Notes: generated by a model not told the origin, from the sequence alone. Positions 8,286-20,566 are shown, numbered from the stretch's first letter. The stretch is 33,826 nucleotides of DNA from Stenotrophomonas sp. PS02289 (GCF_029960115.1 NZ_JASCOZ010000035.1:1-33826); one strand, 5' to 3'. Numbers and translations are program-made.

Positions 8286-9919
8286 AACTGATCGATCCTG
8301 TCCGCGTTGCGCTGCTGCTGGTGCTGTGCCCGCTGCCCAGCGGCGCAGCAGAGACCGAAGATCCTGGAACTGCCGAGCGGACGATCGAGGCGGGGGAGGG
8401 CGGGATGGACGCGAAGGCGGCCAGTGTCCCGGACCCCGCCGGCGTTCTGGCCGGTGGACTGGTGGTAGGCCTGGGGGCCTCCAGCGCGCTGCGTCGCGAC
8501 CGCGTGCAGCGCGAGCATCATGTGCATCACGTGCCGGCCAGCCCCGAGTTGCCAGACGTCTCGCCGCAAGTGAATGCCAATGGGGCGCAGATCGCGCGCA
8601 ACCGCGATGACATCGCGACGCTGCGCGAGGCACTCAACGGCCTCGTGCCTGGCTACGACGCGGACGACGTGCTGCGCTTCGCGCCGGACCACACGGTCCG
8701 CCTGCGCGGTGCCCGGCTGGTGGGACTGGGCGAGGGCGAGATCGGGCCGGACAGCCGGGAGGGCATCAACGGCGCGCAGCTGTTCGCCACGCACAAGCGG
8801 ATCGGCTCGCTGGAGCACGCGGCCCAGTACGCGAAGGTGGGTGCAGACGACCTGAGTCGTCCTGCGCTGGCGGCGCATCTGGGCAGCGCCTACGGCAGCG
8901 ACGCGCGCGCCGAGGGCAACGGCTCCACGGCGCTGGGGGCGTACACCTGGGCGCATGGCACCAACTCGGTGGCGATCGGCCGTGGTGCCTACGTGCGGCA
9001 GCATGCGGCCGATGGCTTCGCGCTGGGCGCACGGGCCATGGTCTCGGCGGAGAATGGCCTGGCGATCGGTGCGTCCACCCAGGTCCGGGAGGACGGCTAC
9101 AACAGCGTGGCCATCGGTTACGGCTCGGTCGCCACGCAACGCATGGAAGTGTCCGTCGGAGGCCAGGGCATGCGTCGTCGCATCGTCCATGTGGAACCCG
9201 GTGCGGCTCCGGACGATGTGGTCACCGTGCGCCAGCTCAACCGGCTGGCCGGTCTGCTCGGGGCTGGCGAGATCACTGCCGACGGGCAGGTGCCGGGCCG
9301 TCACTACACGGTGCTGGGCGTCCGCCACGACACCGTTGCAGGCGCGCTGGGCGAGCTTGATCAGGGCCTGCGCGGCACCCAGCAGGCGTTGGAAACCGCG
9401 ACCTCGGCGCTGCATCAGCGGGTCGATGATCTGGGCGGGGCGACGGTAAGCCATGAGCAGGCGGCCGTGGCCGAGGTTGAGGGAACGGCCACGGTCGCGC
9501 GCGCGGCCGGGGCGATTCCCGCCACCCTGCCGCGCCGGGAGCCTTCACCCGCGGTCGCCGACCTTCCCATCGATCATCGTGCGGTGGACACCGCCGTCAA
9601 TCGCGCCAACGCCTACACCGACCAGGCCGTCTCCGGTGTCGAGCGCCGCCTGGGTGAGCGTGTGGAACGCCTGGATCGCCGCCTCAACCGCATGGCCGCC
9701 ATGGGCGGTGCGCAGGCGGCGATGGCCATGAACACCGCCGGATTGCCCACCTGGAACCGGCTGGGAGCCGGTATTGGCCACGCAGACGGTGAATCGGCGT
9801 TGGCGGTGGGCTACCAGCGGGTACTGGACCGTCGCGCAGCCACCACGGTCAGCCTCAACGGGGCCTTCAGTTCCGGCGGTGAGCGCACTGTGGCGATGGG
9901 GTTCGGCGTGGGCTGGTGA
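8282..9919 (+). CDS. Trimeric autotransporter adhesin, small YadA-like
   Basis: A 545-residue type Vc autotransporter. Residues 1-22 form a signal peptide. Residues 55-70 hold a short hydrophobic GLVVGLGASSAL stretch, and 100-120 a coiled-coil-like segment. REGINGAQLFATH (159-171) resembles the stalk neck motif. Residues 210-283 hold about five YadA-head repeats with a 14-16 residue period (STALGA, SVAIGR, GFALGA, GLAIGA, SVAIGY). RIVHVEPGAAPDDVVTVRQLN (300-320) is a neck motif. Residues 436-475 are a coiled coil leading into a C-terminal four-strand anchor (about 480-545) that ends in Trp, as YadA does. It is very short for the family. The 4-nt overlap with the chaperone gene places it in the fimbrial operon, which is unusual. 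Confidence 0.88.
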   Translation: MKLIDPVRVALLLVLCPLPSGAAETEDPGTAERTIEAGEGGMDAKAASVPDPAGVLAGGLVVGLGASSALRRDRVQREHHVHHVPASPELPDVSPQVNANGAQIARNRDDIATLREALNGLVPGYDADDVLRFAPDHTVRLRGARLVGLGEGEIGPDSREGINGAQLFATHKRIGSLEHAAQYAKVGADDLSRPALAAHLGSAYGSDARAEGNGSTALGAYTWAHGTNSVAIGRGAYVRQHAADGFALGARAMVSAENGLAIGASTQVREDGYNSVAIGYGSVATQRMEVSVGGQGMRRRIVHVEPGAAPDDVVTVRQLNRLAGLLGAGEITADGQVPGRHYTVLGVRHDTVAGALGELDQGLRGTQQALETATSALHQRVDDLGGATVSHEQAAVAEVEGTATVARAAGAIPATLPRREPSPAVADLPIDHRAVDTAVNRANAYTDQAVSGVERRLGERVERLDRRLNRMAAMGGAQAAMAMNTAGLPTWNRLGAGIGHADGESALAVGYQRVLDRRAATTVSLNGAFSSGGERTVAMGFGVGW

Positions 9920-9920
9920 C

Positions 9921-10568
9921 TCAGCCGTCGCCCAGCCAGCCGTCCATCTCCTGCTCGGCCAGCAGGGTGCGCAGTTGCGTGCTGGACGCGCGCCGCATGG
10001 GCTTCTCGTCAACCGCCGACAACGGCGGTTGGCGCAGGGCATCGAAGGGCAGGACGGCGATGTCGAAGGTCAGGCCTTCGGCACTGAACACCCAGACCGG
10101 CACATCCAGCGCGCGTTCCCGGTCCAGCCGCAGCCGACGCGTGCGCGACTCGGCCGGAATGCCGTGTTCGTCGAGGAAGTAGTGCACCGCATCGGCTTCG
10201 TCGGTATGCAACTGCAACTGCACCGGGCTGTGATTGTCGGCGGTGCCATCCAGGACCGGTCCGCACAGGCGAGGCGAGAAACCGTGCAGGAACTCCATCG
10301 CACGCAGCGCCGCTTCGCGCTTTTCGCGCAGCTGTTCGCCATGCCCGGCCCCGGCGAACAGGCGCTGATGCTCGCGCAGTGCGTCCTCGATCTCGGTGTT
10401 GCGCGGCAACGAGGCATCGTCATGGATGCCCAGTCGAGCGGCTGCTTTGAGCTTGGCTTGGTGGTAATCGCGGATACCGCCCTCGGCCATCAGCCGGGCG
10501 GCTTCGTGGGCGAGCCGATGCCGGCGCTCGCGGGTCTGGCTGGCTGCATGCTGACGTGCACGGTGCAT
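9921..10568 (-). CDS. Conserved protein of unknown function
   Basis: A 215-residue soluble protein without signal peptide or membrane segment. The N-terminus is basic and helical (Arg/His/Ala-rich, residues 1-70), including LMAEGGIRDYHQAKLKAAARL; the C-terminal half, from about residue 100, looks alpha/beta with LCGPVLDGTADNHSPVQLQL and VPVWVFSAEGLTFDIAVLPF. I recall similar xanthomonad proteins labelled UDP-N-acetylmuramate-alanine ligase, but there is no ATP-binding Mur ligase motif here and I do not support that name. ATG 10568 follows AGGGGGAG by 8 nt, a good start. Its stop lies one base from the stop of the convergent autotransporter gene, and it lies downstream of the PBP1A gene in the same direction, separated by 146 nt of hairpin-rich spacer. 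Confidence 0.8.
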   Translation of the reverse strand: MHRARQHAASQTRERRHRLAHEAARLMAEGGIRDYHQAKLKAAARLGIHDDASLPRNTEIEDALREHQRLFAGAGHGEQLREKREAALRAMEFLHGFSPRLCGPVLDGTADNHSPVQLQLHTDEADAVHYFLDEHGIPAESRTRRLRLDRERALDVPVWVFSAEGLTFDIAVLPFDALRQPPLSAVDEKPMRRASSTQLRTLLAEQEMDGWLGDG

Positions 10569-10646
10569 GAGCGGTGCTCCCCCTGTTACGACCTGGTCCC
10601 CACTCTACAACCCGGACGCGTAACGCGCACGGGGTACAGGCTGGAC

Positions 10647-10683
10647 CCACGCATTCCCCCCATGAGGGGAAGGGAATGCGTGG
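10647..10683. terminator. Perfect 12-bp inverted repeat downstream of the PBP1A gene
   Basis: CCACGCATTCCC (10647-10658) pairs perfectly with GGGAATGCGTGG (10672-10683) around a 13-nt loop. It lies between the PBP1A stop and the next minus-strand gene. No T-run follows on the minus strand, so it may be a Rho-assisted terminator or processing hairpin. Confidence 0.5.
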
Positions 10684-10695
10684 AATGTCGCCCAA

Positions 10696-10713
10696 CGTCG
10701 ACGAATGTCGACG
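10696..10713. other. Short perfect hairpin at the PBP1A gene stop
   Basis: CGTCGAC / GTCGACG with a GAAT loop forms a perfect 7-bp stem ending two bases from the PBP1A stop codon (10715-10717). The motif AATGTCG occurs twice in this spacer. It may act together with the larger inverted repeat just downstream. Confidence 0.45.
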
Positions 10714-10714
10714 A

Positions 10715-14416
<3,702 letters not shown>

Positions 14417-14417
<1 letters not shown>

Positions 14418-15244
14418 TGGCAAGAATCAATCTATTGCCCTGGCGCGCCGAACGGCGCAAGCAACGCCAGCGCGAGTTCATGACCATGCTGGGCTTCGCC
14501 GCCATTGGCGGCGTGCTGCTCTCGGCGCTGATCTGGTTCTATTACGACCGTCAGATCAGCGGGCAGGGCGATCGCAACACCTATCTGCAGACCGAGATCG
14601 ACCTGGTCAAGGCGCAGAACAAGGAAATCGAGCGTCTGGACCGTCAGAAGGACCGCCTGCTGGCGCGCAAGCGCGTAATCGAGGAACTGCAGGCCAAGCG
14701 TTCACAGATGGTGCACCTGTTCGATTCGCTGGTGCGCACCATTCCCGAAGGCGTGGTGCTGACCTCGGTCAAGCAGGAAGGCGACATCCTCACCTTGGGC
14801 GGCCGTACCCAGTCCAACGCCCGGGTCAGCGCCTACATGCGCAACCTGGAAGGTTCGGGCTGGATGACCAAGCCGGAACTGACGGTGATCGAAGCCAAGA
14901 AGCCGGATGAGGACAAGGACAAGCAGCCGACCACCATCGCTGACATCGCCTCGCTGCCGTACATGTTCGAGGTCAAGGTGACCCTGCCGGCCACCAGTGA
15001 AGCGGTGGACGGCCTGGCTCCGGATGGCAGCGTGGCTCCGGCGGCAGATGCCGCCGTGCCGGCCGCCGCCGCACCTGCTCCGGGCGGTCCGCAGGCACCG
15101 GCAGTACCGTCGGCGGCACAGCCGCTCAACGGTCCACCGCCGCCGGTGCCGGTCCCGTCGGTACCGGCGGGCAGCCGCATCGTTCCCGCCGCCCCGGCCG
15201 CTGAACCCGCGCCGTCGAGCACGCCGCAGAAGGGGGCCGCATGA
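14417..15244 (+). CDS. pilN: Type IV pilus assembly protein PilN
   Basis: A 275-residue bitopic inner-membrane protein. The cytoplasmic N-terminus carries INLLPWR (residues 4-10), the segment known to dock into PilM. A membrane helix spans about 25-43, a coiled coil about 50-98, and a periplasmic ferredoxin-like domain about 100-190 that pairs with PilO. Residues from about 191 to the end are an Ala/Pro-rich, probably disordered tail of about 85 residues, which makes it longer than the roughly 200-residue Pseudomonas protein. It overlaps pilM by one base and pilO by four, showing tight coupling in the operon. Confidence 0.95.
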
Positions 15245-15924
15245 GCCAGAAGAAAGTCAATCTGAAAGAACTGGACTTCAACAACATCGGCAGCTGGCCG
15301 CAGCAGGCGAAGATCGTCTTCTGTGCCCTGCTGGCGCTGCTGATCGTGGGCCTGACCTGGTTTGCGCTGATCACCGGCAAGCGTGAAGAGCTGGCCGGAC
15401 TGGAAAGCACCGAAGTCACCCTGCGCGAAGAGTTCGAGAAGGAACAGGGGCGTGCGGTCAATCTGGAGCCGCTCAAGCAGCAGCTGGCCCAGATGGAGCA
15501 GGTGCTGCAGCAGATGCTGCGCCAGCTGCCCAGCAAGACCGAAATGCCTGACCTGATCATCGACATCTCGCAGACCGCGCTGTCCAGCGGCCTGACCAAC
15601 GAGCTGTTCCAGCCCGGCGAAGAGATGACCAAGGAGTTCTACGCTGAAAAGCCGATCGCCCTGCGCATGGTGGGCAGCTACCACCAGTTCGGCGCGTTCG
15701 TCAGCGGCGTGGCCTCGTTGCCGCGCGTGGTCATCCTGACCATGCACGACATCAACCTGAAGCCGAAGGACCCCAAGACCGGTATCACCGCACGCAGCGG
15801 GGCGCTGGAACTCTCGGGCACGGTCAAGACCTACCGCTATCTGGATGACGTTGAAATGGAAGCGCAGGAGAAGGCTGCCGCCGCTGCAGCGCCGGGTGCC
15901 ACCCCGACCGGAGGTACGCCATGA
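15241..15924 (+). CDS. pilO: Type IV pilus assembly protein PilO
   Basis: A 227-residue inner-membrane protein that dimerises with PilN and links to the PilP lipoprotein. It has a short cytoplasmic N-terminus, one membrane helix at about residues 24-44 (IVFCALLALLIVGLTWFALI), a coiled coil at about 48-95 and a periplasmic ferredoxin-like domain that includes AEKPIALRMVGSYHQFGAFV. The ATG at 15241 overlaps the pilN stop by 4 nt, and its own stop overlaps pilP in the same way. Confidence 0.95.
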   Translation: MSQKKVNLKELDFNNIGSWPQQAKIVFCALLALLIVGLTWFALITGKREELAGLESTEVTLREEFEKEQGRAVNLEPLKQQLAQMEQVLQQMLRQLPSKTEMPDLIIDISQTALSSGLTNELFQPGEEMTKEFYAEKPIALRMVGSYHQFGAFVSGVASLPRVVILTMHDINLKPKDPKTGITARSGALELSGTVKTYRYLDDVEMEAQEKAAAAAAPGATPTGGTP

Positions 15925-16457
15925 CCTTGGCTTCCACTGCACGGGTCGGTGGCCTGATGCTGCTGGTGCTGCTGGCCGGGTGTGCCCGCAGCATCACCAG
16001 CACGCCGGGTGACGCGCCCAATCTGGAAAAGTGGGTGGCCGACGTGCGTGCACGTCCGGCTCCGCCGCTTGAACCGCTGCCGGTCATGCAGCAGTTCGAA
16101 ACCTTCGAGTACTCCGCGCAGGGTCTGCGCGATCCGTTCACCGACGCCTGGGCCCGTTCCAATGACGGTTCCAGCGGCCTCCGGCCCGATCCGGACCGCC
16201 GCAAGGAGCCGATGGAAGCCTTCCCGCTGGACGCCCTGGACATGATCGGTTCGATCGGGGGCGGCCCGGGGCTGGTCGCACTGGTAATGGCACCGGACAA
16301 GGTCACCTATCGGGTGCGTCCGGGCGTTTACATGGGGCAGAGCGACGGCCGGGTGACCGGGGTCTACGAAGACCGGATCGAGCTGATTGAACTGGTGCCG
16401 GATGGCGCGGGCGGCTGGCTGGAACGGCCTGCTTCGCTCTCGCTTGAAGATCAATGA
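15921..16457 (+). CDS. pilP: Type IV pilus lipoprotein PilP
   Basis: A 178-residue lipoprotein with a clear lipobox, LLAGC, giving lipidated Cys21. PilP is anchored in the inner membrane, binds PilN/PilO through its flexible N-terminal region and contacts the N0 domain of PilQ through its C-terminal beta domain (here about residues 95-178, including VTYRVRPGVYMGQSDGRV). It overlaps pilO by 4 nt, and its stop overlaps the upstream alternative pilQ start. Confidence 0.94.
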   Translation: MTLASTARVGGLMLLVLLAGCARSITSTPGDAPNLEKWVADVRARPAPPLEPLPVMQQFETFEYSAQGLRDPFTDAWARSNDGSSGLRPDPDRRKEPMEAFPLDALDMIGSIGGGPGLVALVMAPDKVTYRVRPGVYMGQSDGRVTGVYEDRIELIELVPDGAGGWLERPASLSLEDQ

Positions 16458-16477
16458 ATGATTATGGGGATTGCACG

Positions 16478-18451
16478 ATGACCTTTTCCAACGCCATGCT
16501 GCAGCGTCCCACCCGGCGCCCGAAGCTGATCCACATGTGCGCGCTGGGAGTCGCGCTCATGCTGGCCAATGGCACGCTGATGGCGGCAACGCCGGCAGCG
16601 ACCACGCACGCTGCTGCCGATGCCGCGCCGGTGACGGCACCGGCCTCGCTGGCGGTGTCCAAGATCGACTTCAAGCGCGGTGAAGACGGCTCCGGCCGCC
16701 TGATCCTGCAGTTCGACGGTACCGGGGCCAACCCGGACCTGCGCAACCAGGGCAATGCCGTCGTCATCGACGTCGGCAATGCCACGCTGCCGGCGAACCT
16801 GCAGAAGTCGATCAACGTGACCGACTTCGCCACGCCGGTGCAGCGCATCGATCCCAAGCCCTATGGCGGCGGCACCCAGCTGGTGCTCAACACCAACAGT
16901 GCGTTCGAGTCGCTGGCCTACCAGACCGGTAACGAGTACGTGGTCGAGATCAGCCCGCGCAAGGCGGTTGCGGCCACCGGTGCGATCAACGCCACCACCG
17001 TGACCCAGGCGGCGACCGCCCTCGGCGCACGCGGCTACACCGGCAAGCCGGTGACATTCAACTTCCAGGACGTGCCGGTGCGCACCGTGCTGCAGTTGAT
17101 CGCCGAAGAGTCCAACCTGAACATCGTCGCCGCCGACACCGTCGAAGGCAACGTCACCCTGCGCCTGGTCAACGTGCCGTGGGACCAGGCACTGGACATC
17201 GTCCTGCGCGCCAAGGGCCTGGACAAGCGCCAGGACAACAAGGTGATCTGGGTGGCTCCGCAGCCGGAGCTGGCCAAGTTCGAGCAGGACAAGGAAGACG
17301 CGCGGATCGCGATCGAGAACCGCCAGGACCTGGTCACCGAGTATATCCAGATCAACTACCACAACGCCGCGCAGATCTTCAAAGCGTTGACCGAGGCCAA
17401 GGGTATTGGCGGCGGTAGCTCTGGTGGCAGCAATGGTGGTAGCGGCAGCTCGTCAGAACAGGACAGCGGCTTCCTCTCCTCACGTGGTCGTCTGGTCGCC
17501 GATGAGCGCACCAACACCCTGATGATCAGCGACATCCCGAAGAAGATCGCGCGCATGCGCGAGCTGATCAACGTGATCGATCGTCCGGTCGACCAGGTGC
17601 TGATTGAAAGCCGCATCGTGATCGCCACCGACACCTTCGCCCGCGAGCTGGGTGCGAAGTTCGGCATCACCGGCAGCCGCGACAATGTGTACTTCAGCGG
17701 CAATACCACCAACAACCACAGCAACATCTCCAGCGACGCCGACCGGGTCAATGACTACAACAATGCCGTGCGTGACTGGTTGAACGAAGGTGGCGAAGGT
17801 GAAGCCCCGGTGCTGCCGCCGCGCACGATCTCGCCCGGGCTGAACTGGAACTCGGCCGTTGCCCAGACCCTGAACCCGGGCTCGCTGGCACTGTCGATCC
17901 TCAACGCCGGTTACCTGCTGGACGTCGAACTGTCGGCCATGCAGCAGGAATCGCGCGGCGAAGTGATCTCCAATCCGCGCGTGGTCACCACCAACCAGCG
18001 TGAAGCGGTGATCAAGCAAGGTAAGGAAATCGGCTATGTGACCATCACCGGTGGCGGTGCCGGCCAAGCGGCCACCGCGAACGTGCAGTTCAAGGAAGTG
18101 GTGCTGGAGCTGAAGGTCACCCCCACCATCACCAACGACAACCGCGTGTTCCTGAACATGTCGGTCAAGAAGGATGAAGTGGAAAGCTACATCGTGCTGG
18201 AAGGCTACGGCCAGGTGCCGACCATCAACCGCCGCGAAGTGAACACGGCAGTGCTGGTGGACGACGGCCAGACCGTGGTGATCGGTGGCGTGTACGAGTT
18301 CACCGACCGTAACAGCGTCAACAAGGTGCCGTTCCTGGGCGACGTGCCGTTCCTCGGCAACCTGTTCAAGAAGCGCAGCCGCAACAAGGACAAGGCCGAA
18401 CTGCTGGTCTTCGTCACCCCGAAGGTGCTGCGCGTGGCCAAGACCAACTAA
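16478..18451 (+). CDS. pilQ: Type IV pilus secretin PilQ
   Basis: A 657-residue outer-membrane secretin that forms the gated channel for the pilus. After the signal region (to about MAA, residue 37) come one AMIN domain (about 58-155) that may bind peptidoglycan, the STN/N0 domain (about 190-260, NFQDVPVRTVLQLIAEESNLNIV), an N1 domain with a Gly/Ser-rich insert, and the secretin core (about 370-655) with VPFLGDVPFLGNLF near its end. Pseudomonas PilQ has two AMIN domains; only one is seen here. ATG 16478 is preferred because GGGGA lies 7 nt upstream; an ATG at 16454 overlapping the pilP stop would add eight residues to the signal peptide. Confidence 0.95.
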   Translation: MTFSNAMLQRPTRRPKLIHMCALGVALMLANGTLMAATPAATTHAAADAAPVTAPASLAVSKIDFKRGEDGSGRLILQFDGTGANPDLRNQGNAVVIDVGNATLPANLQKSINVTDFATPVQRIDPKPYGGGTQLVLNTNSAFESLAYQTGNEYVVEISPRKAVAATGAINATTVTQAATALGARGYTGKPVTFNFQDVPVRTVLQLIAEESNLNIVAADTVEGNVTLRLVNVPWDQALDIVLRAKGLDKRQDNKVIWVAPQPELAKFEQDKEDARIAIENRQDLVTEYIQINYHNAAQIFKALTEAKGIGGGSSGGSNGGSGSSSEQDSGFLSSRGRLVADERTNTLMISDIPKKIARMRELINVIDRPVDQVLIESRIVIATDTFARELGAKFGITGSRDNVYFSGNTTNNHSNISSDADRVNDYNNAVRDWLNEGGEGEAPVLPPRTISPGLNWNSAVAQTLNPGSLALSILNAGYLLDVELSAMQQESRGEVISNPRVVTTNQREAVIKQGKEIGYVTITGGGAGQAATANVQFKEVVLELKVTPTITNDNRVFLNMSVKKDEVESYIVLEGYGQVPTINRREVNTAVLVDDGQTVVIGGVYEFTDRNSVNKVPFLGDVPFLGNLFKKRSRNKDKAELLVFVTPKVLRVAKTN

Positions 18452-18481
18452 GGTCTGCCTCATTCGCACCACCTGATGCAG

Positions 18482-18510
18482 GAAGGGCCGCCGAGTGCGG
18501 CCCTTCTTGC
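18482..18510 (+). terminator. Probable terminator after pilQ
   Basis: A perfect 10-bp stem GAAGGGCCGC / GCGGCCCTTC with a CGAGT loop is followed by a short imperfect T-tract (TTGCGTT). It marks the likely end of the pilMNOPQ transcript. The next 88 nt to the MoxR gene show no clear promoter. Confidence 0.7.
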
Positions 18511-18598
18511 GTTCAGCCATTCTTGATCCCGTTGCGGGCCCGGCCCTGCCATGATGTGTCGGGAACCTGGTGCCCGTTGCGCCGGTCTGACGGATGCC

Positions 18599-19636
18599 AT
18601 GAACCTGCCCCCTCCGATGCCTGAAACTGCTGCCCACCCTTCCGCAATCGAAAGCGGCACGACCGCCGACCGCGTCCACGACGGCTTCCGTGCCCTGCGT
18701 GACGCGCTGGGCCGGGAGATTGTCGGTCAGCGTGAGCTGGTCGATCGTCTGCTGACCGCCTTGCTGGCCGACGGACACCTGTTGGTGGAGGGCGCACCCG
18801 GGCTGGCCAAGACCACCGCGATCCGCGCGCTGGCCGCCCGCCTGGAGGCCGATTTCTCGCGTGTGCAGTTCACGCCGGACCTGCTGCCGGCCGACCTGAC
18901 CGGCACCGAGATCTGGCGTCCGCAGGAAGGACGATTTGAGTTCGTCCCTGGTCCGATCTTCCATCCGATCCTGCTGGCGGATGAAATCAACCGTGCCCCG
19001 GCCAAGGTGCAGTCCGCGCTGTTGGAGGCGATGGGCGAGCGCCAGGTCACGGTCGGTCGGCATACCTACGCGCTGCCGCCGCTGTTCCTGGTGATGGCCA
19101 CGCAGAACCCGATCGAGCAGGAAGGCACCTTCCCGCTGCCCGAAGCGCAGCTGGACCGCTTCCTGATGCACGTGCGTATCGGATACCCCGATGCAGAGGC
19201 GGAAACCGAGATCCTGCGGCTGGCACGCGAACGCGCGCGCGACGTGCTGGGGCAGGTGCCGCCGCCGCCGGCGCGCATGTCGCTGGAGGATGTATTCGCC
19301 GCGCGCCGCGCCGTGTTGAACCTGCACATGGCACCGGCGCTGGAGCGCTATGTGGTGGAACTGGTACTGGCCACCCGTGAACCGGCCCGCTATGACGCGG
19401 CGCTGGCGCGGCGCATTGCCTGGGGCGCGAGCCCTCGTGGCTCGATCGCCCTGGAGCGCTGCGCACGCGCACGCGCATGGCTGCAGGGGCGCGACTATGT
19501 CACCCCCGATGACGTGCGCAATGTCGCCCCGGACGTGCTCCGCCATCGTGTGCTGCCCAGCTACGAGGCCACGGCCGAAGGTTGGGACGGTCAACGTCTG
19601 GTCACTGAACTGCTGGCCCGCGTGCCGGTGCCCTGA
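18599..19636 (+). CDS. MoxR family AAA+ ATPase
   Basis: A 345-residue cytoplasmic AAA+ ATPase. MoxR proteins act as chaperone-like partners of VWA-domain proteins encoded beside them, in maturation or assembly of envelope complexes. Walker A is GAPGLAKT (about residues 65-72) and Walker B is LLADEI (125-130). The MoxR signature ATQNPIEQEGTFPLPEAQLD and the C-terminal lid follow. ATG 18599 gives the usual N-terminus; an ATG pair at 18551 would add 16 residues without family character. It is first in a six-gene run with DUF58, DUF4381, two VWA proteins and BatD, the classical MoxR/Bat cluster. Confidence 0.92.
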   Translation: MNLPPPMPETAAHPSAIESGTTADRVHDGFRALRDALGREIVGQRELVDRLLTALLADGHLLVEGAPGLAKTTAIRALAARLEADFSRVQFTPDLLPADLTGTEIWRPQEGRFEFVPGPIFHPILLADEINRAPAKVQSALLEAMGERQVTVGRHTYALPPLFLVMATQNPIEQEGTFPLPEAQLDRFLMHVRIGYPDAEAETEILRLARERARDVLGQVPPPPARMSLEDVFAARRAVLNLHMAPALERYVVELVLATREPARYDAALARRIAWGASPRGSIALERCARARAWLQGRDYVTPDDVRNVAPDVLRHRVLPSYEATAEGWDGQRLVTELLARVPVP

Positions 19637-19642
19637 GTGGCC

Positions 19643-20566
19643 ATGGCTGCCGTGGACGACGCGACCCGCGCGCCGGCCGGCAACGGCCTGCAGCCCACCC
19701 TCGCTGAACTGGTGGCGCTGCGCGCCAGTGCGCACCGGTCGGTGCCACCGCGCCGCGGCCGTCACGGTCTGGCCGGGCAGGCCCCGTCGCCGATGCGCGG
19801 GCGGGGCATGGAGTACGCCGAGTCGCGGGAATACGTGGCCGGCGATGATGCCCGCCATATCGACTGGCGCGTGACCGCACGCAGCGGACGCGCGCATACC
19901 AAGTTGTTCCAGGCCGAGCGCGAGCGACTGACCCTGCTGGTGGCTGATACCGACCCGGTGCTGTATTTCGGCACCCGGGTACGCTTCAAGTCGGTACAGG
20001 CCGCGCGGGTCGGGGCGGTCGCAGCGTGGCTGGCACAGCGCCAGGGCGACCGCCTGGCGGCGCTGCGTGGCAGCCGCACAGCGCCGCCGATCGCACCGGC
20101 TGGCGGCACCCGGGGCGTGCTGCGGGTGCTGGATGCACTGACCCGCTGGTACGCGCAGCCCCCGGCAGATGACGCCGGTCTTGAGGTGGCGCTGGAGCAG
20201 GCCACGCGGCTGCTGCGCCCCGGCGCACGGGTGGTGGTGCTGGCTGATCCCGGGCGCGCGGCCGCCGTGCCATTGGCGCGCTGGACCGGACTGGCAATGC
20301 ACCACGACGTGCAGCTGATGCTGCTGGTCGACCCGCTGGAACTGGCCCCGCCGGACAGCCTGCTGCCTTTCCAGGCGCAGGGCCGCACGGTCACGCTGGA
20401 CCTGGCGGACGGCGGCGTCCACGCGCAGTGGCACCAGCGCTTCGTGGCTCCGCTGGAGACCCTGCAGCAGACCCTGGGCGCACGTCGCCTGCAGGTGCAG
20501 GTGATCGCCAGCGATGACCCCAGCGATGCCTGGCTGGGAACGAATCCCACGCCGGTGGTGGCATGA
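19643..20566 (+). CDS. DUF58 domain protein
   Basis: A protein of about 307 residues with the hallmark DUF58 motif, EYAESREYVAGDDARHIDWR (about residues 57-76), followed by a degenerate von Willebrand A-like fold (LTLLVADTDPVLYF, RVVVLADPGRAA). DUF58 proteins are regular partners of MoxR ATPases, but their biochemical role is not established. ATG 19643 or the GTG at 19637, immediately after the MoxR stop, could be the start; neither has a strong ribosome-binding site and the proteins differ by two residues. Its stop overlaps the next start by 4 nt. Confidence 0.9.
   Translation: MAAVDDATRAPAGNGLQPTLAELVALRASAHRSVPPRRGRHGLAGQAPSPMRGRGMEYAESREYVAGDDARHIDWRVTARSGRAHTKLFQAERERLTLLVADTDPVLYFGTRVRFKSVQAARVGAVAAWLAQRQGDRLAALRGSRTAPPIAPAGGTRGVLRVLDALTRWYAQPPADDAGLEVALEQATRLLRPGARVVVLADPGRAAAVPLARWTGLAMHHDVQLMLLVDPLELAPPDSLLPFQAQGRTVTLDLADGGVHAQWHQRFVAPLETLQQTLGARRLQVQVIASDDPSDAWLGTNPTPVVA

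Noticed and set aside
3216..9919. Horizontal transfer of the fimbrial island
   Set aside because: No tRNA, integrase, transposase or flanking repeat was found, and GC content appears similar to the neighbours by eye. A composition analysis would be needed to support transfer.
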